Assembly: GCF_964355755.1 (NCBI RefSeq)
Contig: NC_092672.1
Span: forward strand, 1,240,001 to 1,304,000
DNA: 64,000 nt
From: Antedon mediterranea
Lineage: Eukaryota > Echinodermata > Crinoidea > Comatulida > Antedonidae
Reading direction: 5' to 3'
Of the stretch, positions 26,801 through 37,230 are shown piece after piece; positions within the stretch are counted from its first letter, which is position 1; each line of letters starts with the position of its first letter. The position numbers and the translations under genes are program-made. The notes under the pieces are model-generated. The model worked only from the letters and a program-made list of their open reading frames with translations, was not told the origin of the DNA and did no database searches.

Positions 26801-29800
26801 TTTTTAACCAATACAGTAATTTGCAGCCAATACAGTAATTTTTAACCAATACAGTAATTTGCAGCCAATACAGTAATTTGCAGCTTACCTTAATTGCACA
26901 GACAACTCAGGCTCATCACTACCTTTCTGAGCAAACTTATGAAACGTATCATGCTTGAGCAGACAATAACAAGGCTTCCAGTAAGCGTAGAACAATTTGG
27001 AACTTGGAACCTTACAGTCCAGCTTGCCCTCCTTGACCACAGGTGACCGGTATAGCTGTAGGTCAGCAGCCGCAAGAGAATTGGTCAAGTCTTCCCAGTG
27101 GACCAATGAGTAAAGGAGGATTTGAACATCTACAACCTGTTATTAAAATTTATTTCCTATGACAGCTTGATAGTTAATTCTAAACTTCTTTTATAACATT
27201 TTTAATCTATAAGGTATTTCTAGAACCAAACAAACCTAGACAGCAAAAAGGAACAACTTGAGAGAAAATAAACACACAACAAATAGTGGAGTTTACCATA
27301 TAAAATTAAAAGATATAATATGAGATTATTTACGTCACAATCTGATTGTTGCGCAACAAACTTGCAAAGTGTAATCTTCTGCGTGGTAGCATCCGTCAGA
27401 ACACTCGGTAAACCCTTTGTCCGACTTCCTCCTTTCATGATTTGCTTAAGTTCATCTAAAAAATATCTGAAAAAGAAATAGAAAAATAAATGTATACATA
27501 CAGAGTCATTATTTTTAGTCAGCATAGACTAAAATGACTCTATAAAGAAGAATGCATGCATCAAACTAACCAAGAGTACATGTTAAGGTGTCACCCAACT
27601 AAGTTTCAGTGTAATAGGTGTAGCCATTGCACAATATATAGGCTGAGCCTGGTATACGGGACATGGTACATATTTATCTATTTATAGAATTAAAATAAAG
27701 AGTGATTACTTAGTGCTTGATTCACATCCATTTGACAGCCAGTATTGCTTCCTTCTATTCACACAGACCAGCTGAATTATCTGGTAATTCAAACTCACCT
27801 AAAAAAAATAATTAAATTTGAATGAATTGTTTATATAAATAAAATAATTTAATTTTTGTTCAAGTTTTTAGTTTTGGAATTTAATTTGGGGTAGTAATAA
27901 ACTTACCGATATATAATCTAAATCATTGTATTGAATTCTTGATTCCACAGAATACGACAAGTCTGAGTCTCCTAAAAAAAACAATCACCTAAATATCATC
28001 TAAATAATTTGTCAATATTTTCAAGCTTTGTAAGGCAAGTCTTCCTCGCTTAACCAGGTCATAGGTTATAGGTCATCGCAATTCTTACCCTTTCTTAATA
28101 AGTACAAAGCTTGGTCCGTGAGTAGAAGAAAGACTGGTTGAATGTCGCCCTCAGAATGACCCGTAGTGAGGTGAAACATCTAAGACGATAAAAAAGATCA
28201 TTATCAACTTTTTATTTTTATTTTTATTTTCTTTGCATTAAAAACACACATTCTAGCAAAGGGATCATGTCAAAACTACTTTACTGTAGTTACAGGAGTA
28301 ATTATGTATTGTAAAAAAAATAAAGCAATTCCTGTACAAACATTTTGTATGATTGTCCAAAAATGTGTAAAAAAATGCTTGCTAAATAATTGCATGAAGA
28401 GGTTAAAATGTAGTAACTGCAGGAAATAATTTGACATGATCCATAATATGAAATTACACACAAGAGAAACACACAAATTAAATCCTTATACCCAAACCCA
28501 ATTACTTTTCAGTCTGGTAGGATTTTTATGTGACAAACAGAGCAAGCTTTATATCATTATTTCATGACATCATTTTATAAAATTTGTTTTACTATGGAAA
28601 ATACAAACTTGTACTCACCTTCCTAAACTCTTCACTTTCATTCTTGAATATCTCAAGCATAAGAAATAGCTTTCTGTTGTTGTCAAGTCTGAAATAATTA
28701 AATAAAATCAAAGACGGGTGCTTCTTTTCAAGGTTTTATGATAGGTCTAACGTAAATCAAAAGTTCCCTAATTTTTTTTCTCTAGTAAAAGATACAATAA
28801 AATAATAAGATTTAAAAGGCGCACATATCCACAAAGTGCTCAAGGCACTTCTGAAAACCATGAAAAAAAACTAAACTTGAAACTAAAAACAACAAAACAA
28901 TTTGACGATTATCTAGTGAATGCTATTCCATCAACTTACTTCATTTCAATGTCTGGTTCAGGCTGCATGCTGATGGTAACTGATGCTGCACCTGATGCAC
29001 TGACAGAATCCTGATTCAATTCTCCACACTCACTCGGTTCCATCACACTGGATCCATTGCCAACACTTGTTCTGGATTCCTGTAAAGACTCCCTATCAGA
29101 GAAGCTCTGAGAAGGAGAAGATTGTTCTGGACTTGAACCAACGCTCTCAGATGACTTCAAAGAAGGCTTATCAGTTTCATCAAACTTCTGATGAACTGGA
29201 CTTGAAAAGAGGCTTTCATAACTGCCATCTTGAAGACTTTTATCAACATCCTGTTGCAATGATGTTTCGACAAGATGCTTGAATGATGTATCTGCTCTTT
29301 GTGGTTGGGAATTTTCATCTTGCAACCTGTCATCTGTTTCAGTCTTTATGTTATTAATTGTACAATCTGCCAGCATATGACCACCATCTACCAGCATGTG
29401 ACTACCATCCACTAGCATGTGATCCCCATCTGATATTTTATTATCTTTTTTAACATTTTTTTCTAATAAATTATTTGTTTCATCAGCTTTAATTTGTTCT
29501 GTGCTGAATCTCCTGGGAAGCTCAGGATTATTGCAATCTGTAAAGTCTGTACTAAATGATTTCTCCTTTGTTTCTACTGTCATGATTACTGGTGAATTTA
29601 AGTGTCCTGCTAATATATTATTATCTCTTGTGAAAGATAATTGGCTGGGTGAAGGATTTTCACTACGAATAAATGGACTGTTTAAATGATCATCCGCACG
29701 TATAGAATCTCCTAATGATGAAAAACTGACATTGTCACTGAAAGACATTGGAGTGCTGGACCAGCTCTCTTCACTGGTGATACTAACAGTACCATCTTCA

Positions 29801-32800
29801 GAGTTTAAGCTCACAGTCTCTTTGTTGGAAGGAGTCTTAGATGCTCTTCTTTTCTTACGCTTCCCTTTTTTACTTTTTTTCTGAAAAATATGAATAACTT
29901 CTAGACTTTCGTTGAGATCATCTGTAATAGATTCCTCTCTGAAAACCCTTCTCAACGGTTTCTCTTTTGAGATATCCAAGACGTCAACGGAAAAATCATT
30001 TTTTTCTAATAAGGCATCTAAACACTGTGTTGGTTTATCAACTCCTTTTGATATATTTGACACTTCAACCGGTAAATCATTTTTCTCTGATAATGCATCT
30101 AAACACTGTATTGGGTTATCAACTGGTTTAAATGGCTCCTCCTTTGAAATATTTAAAGACTGTGTTAGTACTTCAATTGGTTGTGTGTCTATTGCATGGT
30201 TCTGGTCATATTCACATAGATTTGATGTAATTTCTACAGTTTTTACATTACATTCTCCATCACTTAAAGAAGAACTTCTTAACAATTCTTGATTAATTGA
30301 TTTTTCTTCTGTCATTCCACCATCCGTCTCCACATCATCATCTCCGTAAACAATAGTTTCTCCGCTGCATTCTATACACTGTGAGTTTGTTCTTACTCTG
30401 GATTCTATTGGACTGTTTGTAGCACACGCGGATTCACTACTTCCGATCGAAGCGGTATCATAGTTAAAATAATTGTCTTCTTTTTCCTCATCTAATTTAG
30501 TTGCGGAGCGTGGCATGTGACTAACCAAATCCAAGTAAGCATTGTTCTAGAGAAAAGCAAACCACGTACACTGGATCAGTTATTACAATTCATCATAAAA
30601 TAGGTTAATTCATTACATTATCACAAACGCTGAACGTCTTGTGACATAGCACACTCAACAAGACTTTTCCAATCATTATTGGAAAAATTTGCATAGATTT
30701 TAATATTTATTTTATTAGATTTATAATTAATACCTATAATTAAATTATTGAATGAAGAATTTGATTCTAAACAAACAGTGGTTTATCCTTTATTGATTTA
30801 AAATATGATTAAAATATATTTTTTAAAGTCATGTGTTTAGGAAATTTTATTACGCATCTGGTGTTTTCATAAATGAAATTTGTAATTAAACATTAAACTT
30901 CTCCAATTTACATGCACATTGCTGCTACACTGTTTAGATGGTTTAAGCGTGGTTTCCACTAGGACGCAAAACAAGGACGTAGTTGTAACGCAAGCGAGTT
31001 GGCAAATCACACACAACTATTTGAATAACCCATTGCTTGTGATTGATCAATCACTTTGTGTTGCGTTAAGTCCTAGCGTTGCATCCACGCATTAGAGAAC
31101 CACACAAATATCATTCTTAATTAGTAAGATTTACTTTAAATTTGAGAACAGATGAATGACATTTAAAGTACTTTAAAACCAGGAAGATGTACTTACTAAT
31201 TCTGGATCAAACTGAACAAAGTCTAAGCCTGACACAAGCGTTTGTAGTAGGATTAAACGTTGCTTATCTCTCAGGATGGCATCTCTGAAAAAAAAACATA
31301 GCAAATAATGAAAAATGTGAACTTTTAAAATACTAGAAGTTAGAACTAAAGTACATGTGTACATTATTTGAATGTTTTTAATTGTAATTTCGTTCTATGT
31401 ATGATGTAATTGTGAATGTTTTACCGTAATATTTTCTGTCGAGGAAAACTATTTTTCCATGTACACACATTACATATGGAACAAATATGTGTACAGTAAA
31501 CAATACAATCCTTGTATTCAGACCATGTAGTAATTTTCTCAATAAAACAGTTTTATTAGATCATTCCAAACTATTCTAGTGATTTGCCTAAATATGGTAG
31601 TGATATGCCCAAATATGGTAGTGATATGACATCATCATGTCCATATATGGTCACATCATATTTTTTGTCACATAAAGTTTGATAGTGTAGACTGAGTTTA
31701 AGAACCGACTACAGTAAAAAAAGGTTGTTAAATAATTACAGGTTGTAAAGGGTAGTAGAATAATGTTTGCATTGTCCTTTTGTAGCTTAAACTGCTTAGA
31801 CCTTGGGATTGAATGGTCTCTGAGCAGCTGATGCTTCCATATACACAGGAACAAATGCTTGTTGTGGCTGAAACTTATTATAGCTTATCTTGTTTAATTT
31901 GTCTACAATGAACAAGGCCAGTGACTGTTTATAGAAGGTCTGACCATGGTCTGACCATGAGTAGCAGTACTGTAGTATATAAACACAAGCAGTAAATAGA
32001 TATTCCTTCCTTCCATTCATACATACAAAAGGAACATCTATTAACAACATCTGTTAAGTTGCATATCCTGTTTATTTAGATGATTAAGAGTTACTTTAGT
32101 TATTGGTCAGTACTTATCTCAGGTAGATTACAATTAAATCAGGCAACTCCCTGCTATAATATTATGTTCACAGGTCTGTCATATTGTAGCATAAGTTTTA
32201 AAACAAGATTTTCAGTGGAATGGAAACATCATTATTAATCTTTTATTTCATAAATATCACAAATATCATATCTCGTTGCCTCACGGCCAAAATTACCCAT
32301 GATGTACATTACATGACAAGAAAAAAAAACATCTAAAACACAGAAAAAAACTCAGGGGAGTGGAAGACTGCCACAAAAAAAGCAAATTAATCTCATAATT
32401 ATTAATAGAAAGACTAGACTAGTTTAGGGTGATCAAGTAAACACCTGGTGTAACTTACTCATGATAGAAAGACTGGACTAATTTAGGGTGATCAAGTAAA
32501 CACTTGGTGTAACTTACTCATGATAGAAAGACTGGACTAATTTAGGGTGATCAAGTAAACACTTGGTGTAACTTACTCATGATAGAAAGACTGGACTAGT
32601 TTAGGGTGATCAAGTAAACACTTGATGTAACTTACTCATGATAGAAAGACTGGACTAATTTAGGGTGATCAAGTAAACACTTGGTGTAACTTACTCATGA
32701 TAGAAAGACTGGACTAGTTTAGGGTGATCAAGTAAACACTTGATGTAACTTACTCATGATAGAAAGACTGGACTAATTTAGGGTGATCAAGTAAACACTT

Positions 32801-35800
32801 GGTGTAACTTACTCATGATAGAAAGACTGGACTAGTTTAGGGTGATCAAGTAAACACTTGGTGTAACTTACTCATGATAGAAAGACTGGACTAATTTAGG
32901 GTGATCAAGTAAACACTTGGTGTAACTTACTCATGATAGAAAGACTGGACTAGTTTAGGGTGATCAAGTAAACACTTGGTGTAACTTACTCATGATAGAA
33001 AGACTGGACTAGTTTAGGGTGATCAAGTAAACACTTGGTGTAACTTACTCATGATAGAAAGACTGGACTAGTTTAGGGTGATCAAGTAAACACTTGATGT
33101 AACTTACTCATGATAGAAAGACTGGACTAGTTTAGGATGATCAAGTAAACACTTGGTGTGACTTACTCATGATAGAAAGACTGGACTAGTTTAGGGTGAT
33201 CAAGTAAACACTTGATGTAACTTACTCATGATAGAAAGACTGGACTAATTTAGGGTGATCAAGTAAACACCTGGTGTAACTTACTCATGATAGAAAGACT
33301 GGACTAATTTAGGGTGATCAAGTAAACACTTGGTGTAACTTACTCATGATAGAAAGACTGGACTAGTTTAGGGTGATCAAGTAAACACTTGATGTAACTT
33401 ACTCATGATAGAAAGACTGGACTAATTTAGAGTGATCAAGTAAACACTTGGTGTAACTTACTCATGATAGAAAGACTGGACTAGTTTAGGGTGATCAAGT
33501 AAACACCTGGTGTAACTTACTCATGATAGAAAGACTGGACTAGTTTAGGGTGATCAAGTAAACACTTGGTGTAACTTACTCATGATAGAAAGACTGGACT
33601 AGTTTAGGGTGATTAAGTAAACACTTGGTGTAACTTACTCATGATAGAAAGACTGGACTAGTTTAGGGTGATCAAGTAAACACTTGGTGTAACTTACTCA
33701 TGATAGAAAGACTGGACTAGTTTAGGGTGATCAAGTAAACACTTGGTGTAACTTACTCATGATAGAAAGACTGGACTAGTTTAGGGTGATCAAGTAAACA
33801 CTTGGTGTAACTTACTCATGATAGAAAGACTGGACTAGTTTAGGGTGATCAAGTAAACACTTGGTGTAACTTACTCATGATAGAAAGACTGGACTAGTTT
33901 AGGATGATCAAGTAAACACTTGGTGTGACTTACTCATGATAGAAAGACTGGACTAGTTTAGGATGATCAAGTAAACACTTGGTGTAACTTACTCATGATA
34001 GAAAGACTGGACTAGTTTAGGGTGATCAAGTAAACACTTGGTGTAACTTACTCATGATAGAAAGACTGGACTAGTTTAGGGTGATCAAGTAAACACTTGA
34101 TGTAACTTACTCATAATAAAAAGACTGGACTAGTTTAGGGTGATCAAGTAAACACTTAGTGTAACTTACTCATGATAGAAAGACTGGACTAGTTTAGGGT
34201 GATCAAGTAAACACCTGGTGTAACTTACTCATGATAGAGAGACTGGACTAGTTTAGGGTGATCAAGTAAACACCTGGTGTAACTTACTCATGATAGAAAG
34301 ACTGGACTAGTTTAGGGTGATCAAGTAAACACTTGGTGTAACTTACTCATGATAGAAAGACTGGACTAGTTTAGGATGATCAAGTAAACACCTGATGTAA
34401 CTTTCCAATGATGTTTCCTTCAGAGAGAGATACAACCATGCACGACCTTAAAAGAAAACAAAATTGATAATTAAGTTAAAAAATCCATTTCTATTATTTA
34501 AAATTCATGAACTTTGGACGAATAGTTGAATAATATACAAAGAACAGTGGAAGAAGACTTTATTCTTACTCTAAACTTAATCTCAGTTCTACGAGCCACA
34601 TTTTAAAACTAACTCTATTAAATATTAATAAATATAATTTGTGACAACCGAGAAACAAGGTTGGATTTTTAATTGATTGTGCGCAGGGAAGTTGGAACAT
34701 AGTTCTTCACTCTACTCCTAGACATTTTGTGACATCAATGCATAGATCAAAAGTCGTTGCAAAACCAAAAATCCCTATTTACAACACAACTTGTTGTACC
34801 TCGTCCAAAATCAGTTGCGAGACGGTTCAGGGCCATGATGTCCGATATGATGTCTTTGTGTGTGAATTTCTGAACCATCCCCCAGTATCCAGCAGTAATA
34901 ACACGCAACCTGCAAAACAATAAATATAATGCAAAATAGTATGACAAGTTATTCACATAGAAATCAATGTATGGGGTGCAAAAGATGACAAAGCAAAATA
35001 ACAAGTTACAGTGGATTATTTCTCCCAATTCCTTCAAGGTTAAAAGTAAATATCAAACAAAATAATTACACTGTTATAAATTAACATGAAAATTAAACAT
35101 GTTTTACTGTATGTTGTATGGGGCGCAAAAGTTGACAACAGAATATAGATTAATCAACACAAGTACATGTCATCATTGACCCCCACAATAAATGCACATT
35201 CAACTAACCCATGTAGAAATGCATGATCAATATGCTCTACTAATCTTTGGAATGATCTATCCTCGTCAGTTATTGGCGTCACATCTTCTGAATCTTGACT
35301 GAAGTAGAACTTTTGCACCTGAAAAAATCCAAATACAATAATTTATTAAATATTTTTAACAGCTGTTATAAAAGGTTTGATTTTATTCGTTTTAAAACTG
35401 AAACTGCTCATTGTTTTTTTTTTTATAAACCAAGTTGGTTTTACTTTTAGTTTACTTCTTTCCATTTATACTGTATAACAATTGGTTTCTCTATCTTATT
35501 TTAAATCATGGGAAATCTATCAAAAAATTTAAAATACAATATTGTACAGAAAGACAAAAGAAAAGATAGTTGCTAATTAGCTAGCAGCGGACGGCCTAAC
35601 AGAGTTTACACTTTTCCATTCCTATTAAATTTTGAATTGACATCAAGGACAATAATACTCAATAATACTGTTACATGAATAGTAATTTCACACACATTCA
35701 TTGTGTTAACAACAATAAACCTCATTTAAATAATTCATAAATATTCATTAGTTAATTACAATACTAAGCATGCTGGTAGACAGAATGCTACTTCAACATC

Positions 35801-37230
35801 ATCACACATGTTATTATGCTTTGTGTGGAGGAAATACATAACCATTATTTCCTACATGGTTTTGTTTGTGCAACGCTTATCAATTGATACTGATTTAATT
35901 TTAACCATGGAGCAAATTCTTTACGGTAAACAGATGGGCGGGCACATGGAAAATTGAACCCATCGTAGAGATTATCGGGCCCAACATAATTAGACGATCC
36001 GGCCCATTCTAAAAACAAGGGAAAGACGATCGGGTCCATGAAAATAAATTGGATTTATAATTGTTCACCATAAAATAAATTAAAGGTGTTTTTTCCGAGG
36101 GTTTCTTTTCTGCGAGTTGCGAGTTGCAAGTAGGAAAATGCGAGTTGCGAGTCGGAAAATGCAAGTTGCGAGTCGGAAAATGCGTTTTAAGACTCGTAAC
36201 TCGCATTTTCCGACCCGCAACTCGCATTTTCCGACTCGCAACTCACACTTTCCGACTCACAACTCGCACTTTTCGACTCGCAACTCACACTTTTCGACTC
36301 GCAACTCGCACTTTCCGACTCGCAACTCGTACTTTCCGACTCGCAACTCGCACTTTCCGACTCGCAACTCGCACTTTTCGACTCACAACTCACATTTTCT
36401 GACTCGCATTTTCTGATTCGCAACTTGCATTGAAGTAACACTCGTTTTTTCCATGAGTAAAAGAATTATAAAATATTTTAAGAATAGTTTTATTTATTAA
36501 AATTATTTTTTTTTCTATGAAAAGTTCCATCTAGCCTAGCTAGGCTAGTTTAATTCTTGCTTGTAATTACAAACCATTCATAAAAGGCCTGTTTCTGCTA
36601 GACGGTATATTTTTAGTTTTTATTGTTAAATTAGTAATTTTAAAAATGACAGAAAAATGTAATTAGGCCTAGGTAGGCCCTAGGCCTACATTCATTCATT
36701 ATTTATTAAAAGATACTTTTGCTATATTGAGGCCTAGTCATAAAAAAGAATGTGTTTGGGAAATTCCTCTACTAACTTTACTACAGTAGTTAGACCTCAT
36801 AGCCTACAGACAGGTACAGCACAGCAAAGAGTGTGTTGATTTAATGATTGTTTTGTGTCAACAAATTAATAATGACATAATACTGTGCAATGATTGTCAT
36901 TCATTGTTTGTAATAAATAAAAACATAACCTTCTTTCTGGAAGGTAAGCGCAAAGATTTAGGCCTAGCCTAAGGTTAACAAGGACAAGAACAAGGTCAAT
37001 CGAATCGCTAGTCTAGGCCTGGTTAAGAATGGTGTGTGACCAGCACGAAAAGGGAAGAAAGTACAGTAGCGCCGCGCGCCTAGCTAACTACTAGTAGCCT
37101 AGCCAGCCTAGGCCTAGCTTCTTGACATTTTGCCATTCATGTCAAAATATTTCAGTTGAAATACCTCTTTGATCGCTTGTGCGACGTTTTCGAGTATACG
37201 GTCCTTTAGTTGTACACGCTTTTTTGACAT
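23706..37230 (-). CDS. PLEKHM2: PLEKHM2 (SKIP) orthologue, complete, 16 coding exons
   Basis: This gene encodes a RUN- and PH-domain adaptor. In mammals PLEKHM2/SKIP binds the lysosomal GTPase ARL8 through its RUN domain and recruits kinesin-1 to move lysosomes outward. Coding exons, 5' to 3': 37165-37230, 35209-35318, 34800-34909, 34347-34446, 31197-31284, 28940-30546, 28619-28688, 28089-28179, 27907-27971, 27710-27798, 27334-27466, 26889-27136, 26328-26487, 25869-26057, 25185-25295, 23706-23840. All junctions are AG/GT and all phases agree, giving 3,372 nt and 1,123 aa; human is about 1,019 aa. The RUN domain is residues 1 to about 160, a Ser/acidic linker runs to about 694, the PH domain is about 878-978, and the C-terminal block contains the family motifs APSPC.PCCLV, CHEDCQT and SSWQRSDSL.RGR. 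The start is the ATG of MSKKRVQLKDRILENV, which aligns with the human N-terminus. Intron 4 is almost entirely a 59-bp array derived from exon 4. Confidence 0.95.
24983..25118. mobile_element. MITE-A copy 8, internally deleted (PLEKHM2 intron 15)
   Basis: Intact left end after TAA. The right arm is shortened, passing from ATATGGGCATATTGCAA straight to GTGGACAAAGAT, then TTA. Confidence 0.7.
25185..25295 (-). CDS. PLEKHM2: PLEKHM2 exon 15
   Basis: Codes NPWVFYFMSAAEKQKFELAV and SDAWQKSKQ, matching PPWVIYLSCTSELDRLLSAL of human. The acceptor is GCTAG|AAATTT and the donor is CAG|GTTTGT, phase 0. Confidence 0.9.
25483..25675. repeat. 48-bp tandem repeat, 4 copies, in PLEKHM2 intron 14
   Basis: Four copies of a 48-bp unit containing TGTATCTCCATTGATATC and CCCACAGCATTGTCATTTT. 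Because 48 is divisible by 3 the array is open on the minus strand, but it lies inside an intron between two well-supported exons. Confidence 0.9.
25869..26057 (-). CDS. PLEKHM2: PLEKHM2 exon 14
   Basis: Codes a Cys-rich block: APSPCQPCCLVVSDTKLFLC, then HEDCQTQFYRILGS. This is the best conserved stretch with human PLEKHM2 (APSPCIPCCLV...CHEDCQTSFFRSLG). Confidence 0.95.
26328..26487 (-). CDS. PLEKHM2: PLEKHM2 exon 13 (PH domain C-terminal half)
   Basis: Codes FGGCRRVRNGDRPYAFELIL and DDGSSLQVACENEMEVSDWL, followed by QAICTIV. The W in SDWLQAI is the near-invariant tryptophan of the last PH helix; GGCRR..N.DRP.AF matches human. The donor is AGT|GTACGT. Confidence 0.94.
26600..26882 (-). repeat. 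19-bp minisatellite abutting the donor of PLEKHM2 exon 12
   Basis: About 14-15 copies of a 19-bp unit (plus strand CAGTAATTTGCAGCCAATA) with point variants. The array begins immediately inside the intron after GTAAG, so the donor's downstream flank is itself repeat sequence. Open frames across it are repeat artefacts. Confidence 0.9.
26889..27136 (-). CDS. PLEKHM2: PLEKHM2 exon 12 (start of PH domain)
   Basis: Codes VVDVQILLYSLVHWEDL (human FYGLVHWEDP) and then the first PH-domain strands from KEGKLDCK through WKPCYCLLKHDTF. The donor AG|GTAAGC is followed within about four bases by a 19-bp minisatellite. Confidence 0.93.
27334..27466 (-). CDS. PLEKHM2: PLEKHM2 exon 11
   Basis: Codes YFLDELKQIMKGGSR and then LPSVLTDATTQKITLCKFVA, followed by QQSDCD; human has PSILTDATMEKLALAKFVAQ. 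The donor is GAC|GTAAAT. Confidence 0.93.
27710..27798 (-). CDS. PLEKHM2: PLEKHM2 exon 10
   Basis: Codes VSLNYQIIQLVCVNRRKQYW and LSNGCESST; LVC.NRRKQ is identical to human. The donor is AA|GTAATC, slightly weaker than the others. Confidence 0.9.
27907..27971 (-). CDS. PLEKHM2: PLEKHM2 exon 9
   Basis: Codes GDSDLSYSVESRIQYNDLDY and IS; YNDLDYIS matches YNELDYVS of human. The acceptor is TTTTTTTAG and the donor is TCG|GTAAGT, phase 0. Confidence 0.9.
28089..28179 (-). CDS. PLEKHM2: PLEKHM2 exon 8
   Basis: Codes MFHLTTGHSEGDIQPVFLLL and TDQALYLLRK, matching MSTGHMEGNLQLLYVLLTD and YVYLLRKG of human. The acceptor is TCTTAG|ATG and the donor is AAGG|GTAAGA. Confidence 0.92.
28619..28688 (-). 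CDS. PLEKHM2: PLEKHM2 exon 7
   Basis: Codes KLDNNRKLFLMLEIFKNESE and EFRK, matching VDNNHLLLLMIHVFRENEEQ of human. Joined in phase to exons 6 and 8. Confidence 0.9.
28940..30546 (-). CDS. PLEKHM2: PLEKHM2 exon 6 (large disordered linker)
   Basis: This 1,607-bp exon starts NNAYLDLVSHMP (human APYLDLAPYMP) and encodes a Ser/Thr/acidic linker. It contains a basic patch, LEVIHIFQKKSKKGKRKK, that matches human LEVIRVTKKKKIGKKKK. It also has an imperfect duplication of a segment with QCLDAL.EKND (about residues 300-350) and a short repeat of HMLVDG. The only tryptophan is in EESWSSTP; the paired W-acidic motifs of the human linker are not seen. Confidence 0.9.
30946..31091. mobile_element. MITE-B copy 5 (PLEKHM2 intron 5)
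   Basis: AGCGTGGTTTCCACTAGGAC ... GTTGCATCCACGCA with TTA on both sides. Confidence 0.78.
31197..31284 (-). CDS. PLEKHM2: PLEKHM2 exon 5 (end of RUN domain)
   Basis: Codes DAILRDKQRLILLQTLVSGL and DFVQFDPEL, matching TLVSGLEFIRFELDL in human. The acceptor is TTTTTTCAG|AGATG and the donor is GAATTA|GTAAGT, phase 0. Confidence 0.92.
31566..31697. mobile_element. MITE-A copy 9, left end missing (PLEKHM2 intron 4)
   Basis: Core and right end GATAGTGTAGACTGAGT, then TTA. No left terminal repeat. Confidence 0.7.
32030..32400. other. PLEKHM2 intron 4 outside the array: no further feature seen
   Basis: AT-rich intronic sequence between a MITE-A remnant and the 59-bp array, with no exon-like open segment. 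Open frames at 31,650-32,050 lack conserved residues. Confidence 0.5.
32405..34396 (-). repeat. 59-bp tandem array built from PLEKHM2 exon 4 end plus splice donor
   Basis: About 34 tandem units of exactly 59 bp. Read on the minus strand, each unit carries the exon-4 tail (coding LLDHPKLVQSFYHE) followed by GTAAGTTACACC. The last unit (34,347-34,396) is the real exon end. Donor-like junctions recur from 34,347 to 32,459, a distance of 1,888 bp or exactly 32 x 59, so there are 33 donors in phase with no indels. Units differ by a few substitutions (AATTT/AGTTT, TTGGTG/TTGATG, GGGTG/GGATG). Because 59 is not a multiple of 3 and the donor contains an in-frame TAA, the extra copies cannot lengthen the protein. 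Confidence 0.95.
34347..34446 (-). CDS. PLEKHM2: PLEKHM2 exon 4 (RUN domain; founder of the 59-bp array)
   Basis: Codes RAWLYLSLKETSLESYIRC and then LLDHPKLVQSFYHE; RAWLYL and SLESY match human PLEKHM2. The acceptor is TTTTCTTTTAAG|GTCGTG and the donor is CATGA|GTAAGT. The last 50 bases of the exon plus the donor are the source of the tandem array that fills the following intron. If the donor is not used, the frame reads GAG TAA and stops at once. Confidence 0.93.
34800..34909 (-). CDS. PLEKHM2: PLEKHM2 exon 3 (RUN domain)
   Basis: Codes LRVITAGYWGMVQ through LATDFGRG, matching the GYW...HFT and VATNLGRS stretches of human PLEKHM2. The donor is GAG|GTACAA and one base is carried into exon 4. 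Confidence 0.93.
35209..35318 (-). CDS. PLEKHM2: PLEKHM2 exon 2 (RUN domain)
   Basis: Codes residues 23-58 of the RUN domain. The segment LVEHIDHAFLHG matches LCEHLDHALLYG of the human protein. The acceptor is TTTTTTCAG; the exon leaves two bases (GG) that join exon 3 to give the codon before LRVITAGYW. Confidence 0.92.
36105..36430. repeat. 21-bp minisatellite in both orientations (PLEKHM2 intron 1)
   Basis: About three units reading GCGAGTCGGAAAATGCGAGTT on the plus strand (36,105-36,182) are followed by about eleven units of the reverse complement (36,190-36,430). The whole could fold into a stem. Apparent ORFs in all frames here come from the 21-bp period. Confidence 0.88.
37165..37230 (-). 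CDS. PLEKHM2: PLEKHM2 exon 1 (start codon, N-terminus of RUN domain)
   Basis: Codes 22 residues beginning MSKKRVQLKDRILENV; the stretch KDRILEN is shared with human PLEKHM2. It ends in phase 0 before a GTATTT donor. Intron 1 (35,319-37,164) is 1.85 kb and holds a two-orientation 21-bp minisatellite. Confidence 0.88.

Noticed and set aside
29067-30292. Plus-strand ORFs antisense to PLEKHM2 exon 6
   Set aside because: Shadow frames of a long coding exon; no conserved motifs.
35845-36039. Minus-strand ORF of 64 aa with protein-like composition (FPLFLEWAGSSNYVGPDNLY)
   Set aside because: No splice signals in phase with PLEKHM2, and the DNA shows an internal repeat (CCGATCGTCT / GGGCCCGAT) that explains the open frame better; no family recognised.
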